This document shows positions 8,913 to 17,353 of a stretch of 64,000 nt of DNA, piece after piece. Below the pieces are notes generated by a model that saw only the letters and a program-made list of their open reading frames with translations, ran no database searches and was not told the origin of the DNA. The first letter of the stretch is position 1, and the number at the start of each line of letters is the position of its first letter. Source of the stretch: UBA2266 sp964406945 (lineage in GTDB: Bacteria; Planctomycetota; Phycisphaerae; Sedimentisphaerales; Anaerobacaceae); NCBI GenBank assembly GCA_964406945.1, contig CAYOTO010000016.1:8603-72602 (forward strand), given 5' to 3'. The position numbers were made by a program, and so were the translations under genes.

Positions 8913-9462
8913 TAACAATAAAACCAGGCGCAGCTTTCTCAGAAGCACCTTTGCCGGCGGACTTCTGGTCGGCATAGGAGGACTTGCAGGCTATCTGGGC
9001 GCCAGGCACCAGAAGAAGGATATGGTCTGGCAGATAGACCCTGAAGTCTGCGTGGCCTGCGGCAACTGTGCAACCTATTGCGTGCTGGCCGAATCGGCGG
9101 TCAAATGCGTCCATTCCTATCCGATCTGCGGCTACTGCAAGATATGCTTCGGTTACTTCGGCCCGGAACCGGCCGATATTAACGAAGGCGCGGAAAACCA
9201 GCTTTGCCCCACCGGCGCCATCGACCGCAAGCTAATAGAAGAGCCGTACTACGAATATCACATCGATGAAACACTCTGCAACGGCTGCGGCAAATGTGTT
9301 GAGGGCTGTCTGGCTTTCGGCAACGGTTCGCTGCATCTGCAGGTGAGACACGACCGCTGTCTGAATTGCAATGAATGCTCGATAGCTGCAGCTTGTCCTT
9401 CGCAGGCCTTCAAGCGTGTTCCTGCCGACAAGCCCTACATGCTTAAGGTGGTCCACGCTTAA
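8905..9462 (+). CDS. Tat-exported polyferredoxin, NapG-like
   Basis: A 185-residue protein beginning with a Tat leader (RRSFLR, residues 8-13, then a Gly-rich hydrophobic segment). Four cysteine groups follow: CVACGNCATYC at 49-59; C68, CGYCKIC at 75-81 and a CP near 101; CNGCGKCVEGC near 124-134; and CLNCNECSIAAAC near 152-164. That is the number and spacing expected for four [4Fe-4S] clusters, as in NapG/MauM and related periplasmic ferredoxins. ATG 8905 is chosen over GTG 8899 because GAGAAG at 8893-8898 has a proper 6-base spacing only for 8905. The NapH-like gene follows with a one-base overlap, forming a NapGH-like pair that could carry electrons between quinol and a periplasmic partner. 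Confidence 0.85.
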   Translation: MADNNKTRRSFLRSTFAGGLLVGIGGLAGYLGARHQKKDMVWQIDPEVCVACGNCATYCVLAESAVKCVHSYPICGYCKICFGYFGPEPADINEGAENQLCPTGAIDRKLIEEPYYEYHIDETLCNGCGKCVEGCLAFGNGSLHLQVRHDRCLNCNECSIAAACPSQAFKRVPADKPYMLKVVHA

Positions 9463-10763
9463 TGTACAAGGTAATTATCTCAATAGCGGCTTTGGCCCTG
9501 TTGCTGGGCCTGTGTGAGACTGCATCGGCGGCCGGTGAGCGGTTCCCGCCCCCGGAGTTCACCGAGACCGACCACCAGATTCCCAGTCCAACCACGCCTG
9601 AGCCCCGTCAGGATATCTTCTCCTACATTGACACGGGCGTGCTGGTAGGCGCTTTGGTGCTGGCGTCTTTCCTGGCGTTAAAAGCGCGCAGTCGCAAGTG
9701 GTTGTTCGCACTGATGGTCTTTGCGCTGCTCTATTTCGGCTTCTACCGGATGGGCTGCGTTTGTCCGATCGGGGCGATTCAGAATGTTACGCTGACCTTT
9801 TTCGACAAGGCTTATACCATTCCGATTGTGGTAACCGCGTTTTTCCTGCTGCCGCTGGCCTTTACGCTGTTCTTCGGCAGGACTTTCTGCGGAGCCGTGT
9901 GCCCGCTCGGAGCGATTCAGGATGCCGTTGTGTGGCGTCCGATCAGGATTCCGCTCTGGCTCGAGAGTACTCTAAGGCTCATAGGCTACACTTATCTGGC
10001 CGCCGCCATTCTCTTCGCGGCCACCGGCGCAGCCTTCATAATATGCCGTTACGATCCTTTCGTCTCGTTCTTCAGGCTCTCCGGCGGCATTAACCTGCTG
10101 ATATTCGGCGGCTGCCTGCTGCTGATAGGTCTGTTTATAGGCAGGCCTTACTGCCGTTTCCTGTGCCCGTACGGCATGATACTTCGGCAGTTTTCGCGGG
10201 TATCGCGACGCAAAGTAACTATAACTCCCGATGAGTGCATCAAGTGCAGGCTCTGCGAGGACGCGTGCCCGTTTAATGCCATCAGAGAACCCACGCCGGA
10301 CTGGCCAGCACGGGAATATGCCAAAGCTAAAAAGAGGCTGGCCCTGCTGCTGTTGCTTGTGCCCGTGCTGATTGCCGCAGGCGCCTGGGTCGGGTCGTCG
10401 CTGTGGCCCGTTACCGCCAGGGCACACGCCACCGTCCGGCTGGCCGAACGCGTCCGACTCGAAAACCAAGGCGAAGTCGAAGGCACCACGGATGCCAGCG
10501 ACGCCTTCAGGGCGACCGGACAACCCGCTGTAGAACTGTACGAACAAGCGAATACAATTCGGGACCAGTTCCGTTTCGGCGGATGGTTCTTCGGGGGCTT
10601 CATCGGACTGGTTGCGGGAGTGAAACTCGTGGGGTCGTCCATCCGCAGACGGCGCAACGACTATGAGGCCGACAGGGCAAGCTGTTTCGCCTGCGGCCGC
10701 TGCTACAAATACTGCCCGAGACATCGTGTTGCATCGGACAAAAAGGAAGCGGTGACTGCCTGA
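9462..10763 (+). CDS. NapH/NosR-like membrane iron-sulfur protein
   Basis: A 433-residue polytopic membrane protein. After a cleavable-looking leader (IISIAALALLLGLCETASA) come about five to six hydrophobic helices. Three CP motifs sit at membrane borders (CVCPIG, FCGAVCPLG and YCRFLCPYG); the latter two match the paired C-x3-CP signatures of NapH, NosR and CcoG. A classical [4Fe-4S] motif CIKCRLCEDACP follows, and after another helix a last cluster motif CFACGRCYKYCP lies near the C-terminus. NapH relatives pass electrons from quinol to periplasmic ferredoxins. No FMN-binding domain like that of NosR and no periplasmic reductase is present. Start and stop overlap both neighbours by one base, indicating tight coupling with the NapG-like gene and the propeller gene. 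Confidence 0.85.
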   Translation: MYKVIISIAALALLLGLCETASAAGERFPPPEFTETDHQIPSPTTPEPRQDIFSYIDTGVLVGALVLASFLALKARSRKWLFALMVFALLYFGFYRMGCVCPIGAIQNVTLTFFDKAYTIPIVVTAFFLLPLAFTLFFGRTFCGAVCPLGAIQDAVVWRPIRIPLWLESTLRLIGYTYLAAAILFAATGAAFIICRYDPFVSFFRLSGGINLLIFGGCLLLIGLFIGRPYCRFLCPYGMILRQFSRVSRRKVTITPDECIKCRLCEDACPFNAIREPTPDWPAREYAKAKKRLALLLLLVPVLIAAGAWVGSSLWPVTARAHATVRLAERVRLENQGEVEGTTDASDAFRATGQPAVELYEQANTIRDQFRFGGWFFGGFIGLVAGVKLVGSSIRRRRNDYEADRASCFACGRCYKYCPRHRVASDKKEAVTA

Positions 10764-12493
10764 TGAACGAACAAAATCAGACACAGAAAAGCGGTCGGTT
10801 CCGCGATTTCTTATATCGAACAACGCTGCTGGCGGCCGGTATTGCCGCCGCGTTCTGCGCAATCGTGACGATAGTACTGATCGTTAATTTCGCACAGAGG
10901 AAGATCATCGACACCGGCCGTGAAGCCGAACTCGAAGAAATGCGCACGCAAATCCGCGCAAATCCCGAGAATGAAGAACTCGTAGAACAGTTCAGACAGC
11001 TCGACCTGCGCTGGCGCAGCACCAGAATGCAAAGGCTTGGCTTTTCCAGGCAGGGCGCCTACATGCTCGCCGGCGGCCTGGCCGTACTCGTGGTTCTGCT
11101 TAAACTCTCATCCACGATTAAGCCCGATATTCCGCAACCCGAGACCGGCGTCGACAAGCAGCAGGAGCATCTGCAAACAGCCGGACACAGTCGCGTGGGC
11201 ATCGCTGTGGGCTTTGTCATACTGGGAGCTACGGGCCTGCTACTGGGTTTTCTACCGAGTGTGGACTTCGGGCTCGGCGGCAAACAGGTTCCCCAATGGC
11301 CGACGGACCAGGAGATTGCGAACAACTGGCCCTCTTTCCGCGGACCGAACGGCGCGGGCATCAGCCATTATACGAATATCCCCACCAAGTGGGACGGCAA
11401 AACAGGTGAAGGCATCCGCTGGAAGACGAAGGTCCCGCTACCCGGACACAACTCCCCTGTTATCTGGGGTGACCGCATTTTCCTCTCCGGCGCCGATGAT
11501 GAAGACCTGTCAGTATTCTGTTTTGACGCAAACGATGGAGGTTTGCTGTGGACCGGCGATGTGCCCAAAACACTGCCCGGCGCCGACGAAGACTTCAGCG
11601 TAATGGAAGACACCGGTCTGGCCGCGTCTACCATGGTTACCGACGGCGCCAGAGCCGCGGTGATATACGCCACCGGCGATGTCGCGTGTTTCGATTACAA
11701 CGGCAGGCGACTCTGGCATAAGGCGCTCGGGCTGCCCGACAGCATCTACGGGTACGCCTCATCGCTTGCAATATATCGAAATTTAATAATCGTTCAGTAC
11801 GACCAGGGCATGGCCGAAGACGAGAAATCAAAACTGATAGGCCTGGATTCTGTTTCAGGCGTAACGGTGTGGGAAACGAAAAGACCCGTGCCAAATTCGT
11901 GGTCGTCTCCCGTCGTTACGAAAATCGACGGCAAAGATGTGATTTTAACGGCAGGTAATCCCTGGGTCATAGCATACGACGCCGCAACCGGCGCCGAAAT
12001 CTGGCGGGCTGAGTGCCTCAGCGGCGATGCATGTCCTTCACCGGTCTATGCCGACGGCCTTGTTTACGCGATCGAGCCTTATACCAGGCTGGCCGCGATA
12101 AAGACCGGCGGAACCGGGGACGTTACCGAAACTCACATAGCGTGGTTTGCAGAAGACTTCGGTCCGGACGTGTGCTGTCCTCTTGCCGCCGACGGCTGGG
12201 CGTTAATACTCGCAAGCGAGGGAACCGCCGCCTGCTACAGTGCAGCCGACGGAAAGAACATGTGGGAGAAGCAGTACGACTACGACTTCATGGCTTCGCC
12301 CAGTCTGGTCGACGACAAGCTGTATTTGCTTGCGCGCGAAGGAATTATGTTCATCGGGCAGGCCGGCGACGAATACAAAGAAATCACCAAATGCGAACTC
12401 GGCGAGAACTGTTATGCAACGCCGGCGTTCGTCGACGGTCGAATCATAATCCGTGGTGAAAAGAATCTTTATTGCATAGGAAACACTGACTGA
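10763..12493 (+). CDS. Multi-spanning membrane-anchored PQQ-like propeller protein
   Basis: A 576-residue protein with three predicted helices in its first 170 residues (about 12-40, 96-113 and 148-168) and a charged, possibly helical segment between the first two (EAELEEMRTQI). The rest is a PQQ-like propeller beginning at WPSFRGPNGAGIS, with blades such as LSVFCFDANDGGLLW and VIAYDAATGAEIW. Its cysteines (CLSGDACPS, DVCCPLA) are scattered and give no clear cofactor site. The one-base overlaps with the NapH-like gene before it and with the NuoEF-like gene after it place it firmly inside the electron-transfer operon. Likely an envelope scaffold or docking protein for the Fe-S subunits; enzymatic activity is not supported. 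Confidence 0.85.
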   Translation: MNEQNQTQKSGRFRDFLYRTTLLAAGIAAAFCAIVTIVLIVNFAQRKIIDTGREAELEEMRTQIRANPENEELVEQFRQLDLRWRSTRMQRLGFSRQGAYMLAGGLAVLVVLLKLSSTIKPDIPQPETGVDKQQEHLQTAGHSRVGIAVGFVILGATGLLLGFLPSVDFGLGGKQVPQWPTDQEIANNWPSFRGPNGAGISHYTNIPTKWDGKTGEGIRWKTKVPLPGHNSPVIWGDRIFLSGADDEDLSVFCFDANDGGLLWTGDVPKTLPGADEDFSVMEDTGLAASTMVTDGARAAVIYATGDVACFDYNGRRLWHKALGLPDSIYGYASSLAIYRNLIIVQYDQGMAEDEKSKLIGLDSVSGVTVWETKRPVPNSWSSPVVTKIDGKDVILTAGNPWVIAYDAATGAEIWRAECLSGDACPSPVYADGLVYAIEPYTRLAAIKTGGTGDVTETHIAWFAEDFGPDVCCPLAADGWALILASEGTAACYSAADGKNMWEKQYDYDFMASPSLVDDKLYLLAREGIMFIGQAGDEYKEITKCELGENCYATPAFVDGRIIIRGEKNLYCIGNTD

Positions 12494-14838
12494 TGCAGGA
12501 ACTGGACCTGACATTCGTGAATCGCTGCATCGAGCGTATCGGCCGCGGGCCTGAAAAGGTGCTGGAAATACTTCAGGCCCTTCAGGGCAACTACGGGTAT
12601 CTGCCGGTCGAGGCCCTGGAGCGCGTCTGCGAGCTGACCGAGATCACGCCTGCTGCGATTACGGGTGTTTCGACGTTTTACGACCAGTTCCGACACAAGC
12701 CGGTGGGCCTGCACATCGTAAACGTATGCGTCGGAACTGCCTGTCACGTCAAGGGTGCTCCTCAGGTTTACGACGCCTTCCGACGACATCTGGGCATAAC
12801 GGGCGACGAGGATACCGATGCCAACGGATTGTTCACCGTCGACAAAATAGCCTGCCTGGGCTGCTGCACGCTTGCGCCCGCGGTTCAGATCGGCGAGGTT
12901 ACATACGGGCACGTTACTCCCGACGGGGTTGGCAGGGTACTTGACGACTATCTGCGGTATAAGCAGGCAGGGCCGACAAAGGCAGAAGCACAATCCAGGC
13001 GCAAGAGAAAGACCAAGGGCGAAATACGGCTCGCGCTGGATTCCTGCTGTGTGGCGCGAGGATGCGGCAAATTGCACGAAGCCCTGATTCAGGCATTGAA
13101 CGAAACCGGCGTAAGAGCGGTCTTGAAAGGCGTAGGCTGTGTGGGCATGTGCCACCAGACGCCTCTGTTGGAGATCGTTCTGCCGGACGATCGCAAGTTC
13201 CTGTACGCACGCGTCGAACCAAAAGACGCAAAGCCGATCATTCTGCGGCATTTTAAGCCACCGATCAACCGGAGAATTTCGAACAGTATTTCTAATGCGC
13301 TGGATAATTTTCTTTCGGACGAGCGGTGGGAGCCGGTAACGCGATATTCAATCGATATCAGAGACAAGCCGGTTGCCGATTTTCTCAACAAGCAGCGGCA
13401 TATCGCCACCGAGCACTGGGGCGTAATCGATCCGATGGATATAGAAGAGTACATGTACATGGACGGCTTCAGATCGCTGCAGCGGTGTGTGGAGGAAATG
13501 TCGCCCGATGAGGTGATCGAACAGATTAAGCTGAGCGGTCTGCGCGGTCGCGGCGGAGCGGGTTTTCCGACGCACCTTAAATGGTCCGCCGTTCGCGAGC
13601 AGCATTCAGAGAAGAAATACGTCGTCTGCAACGGCGACGAAGGCGACCCCGGCGCGTTCATGGACCGCATGCTCATGGAGTCTTATCCCTATCGCATTAT
13701 CGAGGGACTCGCGATAGCCGCATACGTGGTTGGAGCCAGGCAGGGTTACTTCTACATTCGAGCCGAGTATCCGCTGGCTCTGGAACGAATGAACCACGCT
13801 CTCGAAGAATGCCGTAAACGCGGTTATCTCGGCAATAACATATTCGGCACCGACTTCTCGCTCGATCTTAAAATCGTCGCGGGCGCCGGGGCCTTTGTCT
13901 GCGGCGAGGAGACGGCTCTTCTGGCCAGTATAGAAGGGCGTCGTGGCATGCCGCGGCTCAGGCCCCCGTACCCGGCGGTGAAAGGCCTGTTTGGAAAGCC
14001 GACGCTTATCAACAACGTGGAGACATACGCGGCGGTTTCGTGGATAATTCGCAATGGCGCCGAAACATACGCCCGGATGGGCACCGAAAACAGCAAAGGC
14101 ACCAAAGTCTTTGCCCTGGCGGGCAAGGTCGCCCACGGCGCTCTGATCGAAGTGCCGATGGGAATCACGGTCCGCGAGATTATAGAAGATATCGGAGGCG
14201 GCATCGGCGGAGGCCTGAAGTTCAAGGCCGTCCAGGTCGGCGGTCCATCCGGAGGCTGCGTGCCCGCAAGCCTGGCCCATATACCGGTCGATTACGAAAA
14301 CCTGACCGGCGTCGGGGCGATGATGGGCTCGGGCGGACTTGTCGTTCTCGACGAAACCGACTGTATGGTCGACATCGCCAGATACTTCCTGGAGTTTACT
14401 CAGGATCAGTCCTGCGGCCGCTGCACCTTCTGCCGGATCGGCACGCGGAGAATGCTCGATATTCTCGAAAGGCTCTGCGGCGGCGAAGGCAAAGAAGGCG
14501 ATATCGAACAACTGGAACAACTGGCCGTAGCCGTAAAGAATTCGAGCCTGTGCGGCCTGGGCAAAACCGCCCCTAATCCCGTCCTGTCGACGATAAAGTA
14601 CTTCCGCGAGGAATACGAAGCGCATATCGACAAGCGCTGTCCGGCCGGCAAGTGCCGAGCCCTGGTGACCTACTCCGTTACGGACGACTGCATCGGCTGC
14701 ACGCTGTGCGCCCAGCACTGTCCCGTCGGGGCTATCGAAGCCAGGCCGTACCAGGTTCACGAGATTGATTCCGAAAAGTGCATCCGTTGCGGCGGCTGTA
14801 AAAATATCTGCCCGGCGGATTCCATAGAGGTCAAATAA
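12493..14838 (+). CDS. NuoE-NuoF-ferredoxin fusion, NADH-oxidising flavoprotein
   Basis: A 781-residue fusion. Residues 1-160 are a NuoE-type [2Fe-2S] domain (CVGTAC and CLGCC ligand pairs). Residues about 175-255 form a thioredoxin-like [2Fe-2S] domain (GCGKLHEA, VGCVGMC). From about 300 to 710 lies the NuoF/HoxF/HydB core, with the FMN/NADH motif GRGGAGFPTHLKW near 352, GDEGDPGAFMDR, and the [4Fe-4S] motif CGRCTFCRIGTRR near 641. Two ferredoxin clusters close the protein (CIGCTLCAQHC, CIRCGGCKNIC). This is the architecture of NADH-binding subunits of bifurcating hydrogenases and related enzymes, with the small subunit fused on. Soluble and cytoplasmic. The gene after it encodes a matching Fe-S/FAD partner, and no other complex I genes are near, so the pair probably feeds the NapGH-like proteins or a ferredoxin pool. 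Confidence 0.92.
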   Translation: MQELDLTFVNRCIERIGRGPEKVLEILQALQGNYGYLPVEALERVCELTEITPAAITGVSTFYDQFRHKPVGLHIVNVCVGTACHVKGAPQVYDAFRRHLGITGDEDTDANGLFTVDKIACLGCCTLAPAVQIGEVTYGHVTPDGVGRVLDDYLRYKQAGPTKAEAQSRRKRKTKGEIRLALDSCCVARGCGKLHEALIQALNETGVRAVLKGVGCVGMCHQTPLLEIVLPDDRKFLYARVEPKDAKPIILRHFKPPINRRISNSISNALDNFLSDERWEPVTRYSIDIRDKPVADFLNKQRHIATEHWGVIDPMDIEEYMYMDGFRSLQRCVEEMSPDEVIEQIKLSGLRGRGGAGFPTHLKWSAVREQHSEKKYVVCNGDEGDPGAFMDRMLMESYPYRIIEGLAIAAYVVGARQGYFYIRAEYPLALERMNHALEECRKRGYLGNNIFGTDFSLDLKIVAGAGAFVCGEETALLASIEGRRGMPRLRPPYPAVKGLFGKPTLINNVETYAAVSWIIRNGAETYARMGTENSKGTKVFALAGKVAHGALIEVPMGITVREIIEDIGGGIGGGLKFKAVQVGGPSGGCVPASLAHIPVDYENLTGVGAMMGSGGLVVLDETDCMVDIARYFLEFTQDQSCGRCTFCRIGTRRMLDILERLCGGEGKEGDIEQLEQLAVAVKNSSLCGLGKTAPNPVLSTIKYFREEYEAHIDKRCPAGKCRALVTYSVTDDCIGCTLCAQHCPVGAIEARPYQVHEIDSEKCIRCGGCKNICPADSIEVK

Positions 14839-14841
14839 CCG

Positions 14842-16437
14842 ATGCCCAAGCTCACCATAGATAATCAGCCGGTCGAAGTTGACGACGGAGCGACCATTCT
14901 GGACGCCGCGCGCAAGCTCGGAATCGAAATTCCGACAATGTGTCACATGGAGGGTTTGACGCCGTCGACAAGCTGCCTCATCTGCGTGGTCAGGGTGAAC
15001 GGCTCCGAAAAGCTCGTTCCCTCATGCGGGGCGCCCGCTCAGGAAGGCATGGTCGTCGAGACGGCCACGGACGATGTGCTGGCCGCCCGCAAAGCCGCTC
15101 TCGAGTTGCTATTGAGCGACCACCTGGGCGATTGCATGGGCCCGTGCCACGTTACCTGTCCGGCTACTATGGATATTCCGCTGATGCTCCGCCAGATTGC
15201 GTCCGGGCAAATGCGGGAAGCGATCAGGACGGTCAAGGCAGATATCGCACTGCCTGCCGTGCTGGGTCGAATCTGCCCGGCGCCCTGCGAAAAAGCCTGC
15301 AGACGTGCCGTTCACGATGGACCGGTTCCGATTTGCCTGCTTAAACGGTACGTGGCAGACGTGGACCTGGCGTCCGACGAGCCGTACCTGTCCCAGTGCG
15401 AAAATCCGATCGGCAAGCGGGTCGCCATAATCGGCGCAGGACCCGCCGGGCTGGCCGCGGCGTATTATCTGCTGCAGATGGGCGTTGAATGTACGATAAT
15501 CGACGAAAATGCCGAAGCTGGCGGCAAATTGCGATATGCCGTACCGGACAACGAGTTGCCTCGCGATGTTCTGGACGATGAAATCGCGATTATTGAGAAA
15601 CTCGGCGCAAAATTTGTTTTCGACACCAGAATAGCCGATCGGTCCGCCCTGGAAAACGTACGCAAAGACTACGACGCCGTATTTATCGCAATCGGCAAAA
15701 TCGAGCAGGAACAGGCCGAGTCGCTGGGCTTCACCGCAGGCCGCAACGGTGTCAAATTCGACAGAAAGACCTACGAAACCGCCCTGGACGGCGTATTCGC
15801 GGGAGGCGATGTGGTTCGCAGTAGAAAGATCTGCGTCCGAAGCGTAGCTGACGGCAAGGAAGCGGCAACGTCTATAATGCAGTACGTCACAGAGCAGCCG
15901 GTTACCGGCCCCGAACAGCCTTTTAACTGCAAAATCGGCAGATTGAAAGAAGGTGAAATAGATGCATTTGTGCAGTTGGCCTCGAAGGAAGGCCCCGCTT
16001 ACGGCCCGGTTGAGAAGGAAGGGCTCAACGACCAGCAGGCCGTGGAGCAGTCGCTTCGATGTTTGCATTGTGACTGCCGCAAGGCCGACAACTGCCGCCT
16101 GAGGGACTATTCGAAGCAGTACCAGGCGGCCTACGGCAAGTACAAAGCCGAACGCCGCGTCTTTACTCAGAACATCCAGCACGAACACGTAATCTACGAA
16201 CGCGGCAAATGCATCGACTGCGGCTTATGCATCCAGATCGCCTCCCAGGCCGGTGAATCACTGGGCCTGGCCTTCGTCGGCCGCGGCTTCGACGTCGAAG
16301 TAGCCGTACCATTCGACAAATCCATGGCCGAAGCGCTCCAGCAAACCGCCGAACAATGCATACAAGCCTGCCCCACAGGCGCTCTGGCCGCCAGGGACCA
16401 GTGCGGTCAGGATATGCCAGATTCTGTTTCGGACTGA
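14842..16437 (+). CDS. [2Fe-2S]/GltD-like FAD/NuoG-like iron-sulfur protein
   Basis: A 531-residue protein. Residues 1-80 are a plant-type [2Fe-2S] domain with ligands C34, C45, C48 and C62. Residues about 95-160 hold the cysteine-rich GltD-type N-domain (CMGPCHVTCP, CPAPCEKACR). An FAD dinucleotide motif GAGPAGLAAAYY begins at residue 198, and GVFAGGDVV near 317 is the second FAD contact. Between AIG (about 281) and that motif there are only about 35 residues, so the NAD(P)-binding domain expected in GltD-like enzymes is absent. The C-terminus repeats NuoG/HydA features (CIDCGLC, GRGFDVEV, CIQACPTGAL). There is no H-cluster, so it is not a hydrogenase. It should act with the NuoEF fusion encoded 3 bases upstream, receiving electrons from that subunit rather than from a nucleotide. 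Confidence 0.85.
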   Translation: MPKLTIDNQPVEVDDGATILDAARKLGIEIPTMCHMEGLTPSTSCLICVVRVNGSEKLVPSCGAPAQEGMVVETATDDVLAARKAALELLLSDHLGDCMGPCHVTCPATMDIPLMLRQIASGQMREAIRTVKADIALPAVLGRICPAPCEKACRRAVHDGPVPICLLKRYVADVDLASDEPYLSQCENPIGKRVAIIGAGPAGLAAAYYLLQMGVECTIIDENAEAGGKLRYAVPDNELPRDVLDDEIAIIEKLGAKFVFDTRIADRSALENVRKDYDAVFIAIGKIEQEQAESLGFTAGRNGVKFDRKTYETALDGVFAGGDVVRSRKICVRSVADGKEAATSIMQYVTEQPVTGPEQPFNCKIGRLKEGEIDAFVQLASKEGPAYGPVEKEGLNDQQAVEQSLRCLHCDCRKADNCRLRDYSKQYQAAYGKYKAERRVFTQNIQHEHVIYERGKCIDCGLCIQIASQAGESLGLAFVGRGFDVEVAVPFDKSMAEALQQTAEQCIQACPTGALAARDQCGQDMPDSVSD

Positions 16438-16441
16438 TCCG

Positions 16442-17341
16442 ATGAGACCTCAATTATGCATTGCAGCAGGCGCTTGCATCCTCATGTTTTGTGTGTCGGG
16501 GTGCGGCCTTTTCGATGTATCGACGGGATCATCGCCTGCGGACGAACCTGTCCTGTGCATTTATGATGACGACCACGAGCAGCTCGAACATCTGACACAA
16601 AGTCTGCTGCAACTGCAAGAAAGCGGACGAGCGACCGATACAACCGACTTGATCGAGCAGTTACAGCGCGGCAAATGCTCGCTTCGAATACCACCTCCAG
16701 TAACCGGCGGTATGAATCCGGCCGCAATCTACAGACGATTCAAAGAGAGCGTGGTTGTGGTCAGCGGTCTTTATTACTGCGAGAACTGCCGGCGAAAGCA
16801 TGCGAGTGTGGCTTCTGGTTTTATGATCAGCGCCTCCGGCGCAGTTGTGACCAACTGTCATGTCATCAATGACGCAAACAAGGAGGTCTTTGCGGTCATG
16901 ACTGCCGACGGAAGCGTACACACGATCCGGGAAGTCCTCGCGGCCGACAAAGCAGCGGATGTGGCTATTATGCGAATAGACGGCTCTGACTTCAAGCCCA
17001 TCGCCCTCAAGACCGATGCCCCCGTCGGCTCACCGGTGACGGTGATCAGCCATCCGTCGAAGCATTTCTTCATGCTCACTCAGGGATATGTTTCGGCCTA
17101 TTCCAGCGACGAAGTGCGGCCAGTCAACGTCGAGCGGATGCTTGTCACGGCCGATTTCGGCGGCGGATCCAGCGGCGGGCCCGTCATCGACGACAACGGA
17201 AATGCCACTGGAATGGTCCGCAGCACAACGGCGGTCTTCGCCAAATCCAAATCCCGCAGGGGCCGAAACTACGCCCAGATGGTGATAAAGTCCTGCGTGA
17301 CCGCCAAAGACATACTCGCCTTAATCGACAACATGCAATGA
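16442..17341 (+). CDS. HtrA-like trypsin-fold serine protease, lipoprotein
   Basis: A 299-residue protein with a lipoprotein leader: the hydrophobic segment ends in CVSGC and Cys21 is the probable lipidation site. The S1C/HtrA-type catalytic triad is complete: His140 in VTNCHVIND, Asp173 in DKAADVAIMRI, and Ser244 in GGSSGGPVID. There is no PDZ domain, unlike DegP; the roughly 90 residues before the protease domain contain a CENCRRKH pair of cysteines. It starts 4 bases after the Fe-S/FAD gene and is probably the last gene of the redox operon. A plausible job is quality control or maturation of the envelope proteins encoded upstream. It converges on the - strand gene ending at 17354. Confidence 0.85.
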   Translation: MRPQLCIAAGACILMFCVSGCGLFDVSTGSSPADEPVLCIYDDDHEQLEHLTQSLLQLQESGRATDTTDLIEQLQRGKCSLRIPPPVTGGMNPAAIYRRFKESVVVVSGLYYCENCRRKHASVASGFMISASGAVVTNCHVINDANKEVFAVMTADGSVHTIREVLAADKAADVAIMRIDGSDFKPIALKTDAPVGSPVTVISHPSKHFFMLTQGYVSAYSSDEVRPVNVERMLVTADFGGGSSGGPVIDDNGNATGMVRSTTAVFAKSKSRRGRNYAQMVIKSCVTAKDILALIDNMQ

Positions 17342-17353
17342 CTATGCCGGCGG

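Noticed and set aside
2..12493. PQQ-dependent dehydrogenases
   Set aside because: The propellers carry PQQ-like repeats, but no PQQ-binding tryptophan/disulfide region or catalytic Asp of quinoprotein dehydrogenases is recognisable, and no pqq synthesis genes are near.
13606..14946. Long - strand reading frame opposite the NuoEF-like gene
   Set aside because: The + strand encodes an unmistakable NADH-binding fusion protein with all motifs. The opposite frame has no recognisable domain and is a by-product of codon bias; the same applies to long antisense frames at 15109-16188, 18635-19954, 24777-26006, 44377-45789 and 51577-52776.
14842..16437. [FeFe]-hydrogenase catalytic subunit
   Set aside because: The N-terminal [2Fe-2S] and the NuoG-like region recall HydA, but the H-cluster cysteine motifs are missing and an FAD domain is present instead.
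7570..17341. Nitrous-oxide reductase (nos) or periplasmic nitrate reductase (nap) operon
   Set aside because: NapGH/NosR-like proteins are present, but nosZ, nosD, nosL, napA and napB are not. The NapH-like protein lacks the FMN domain of NosR.
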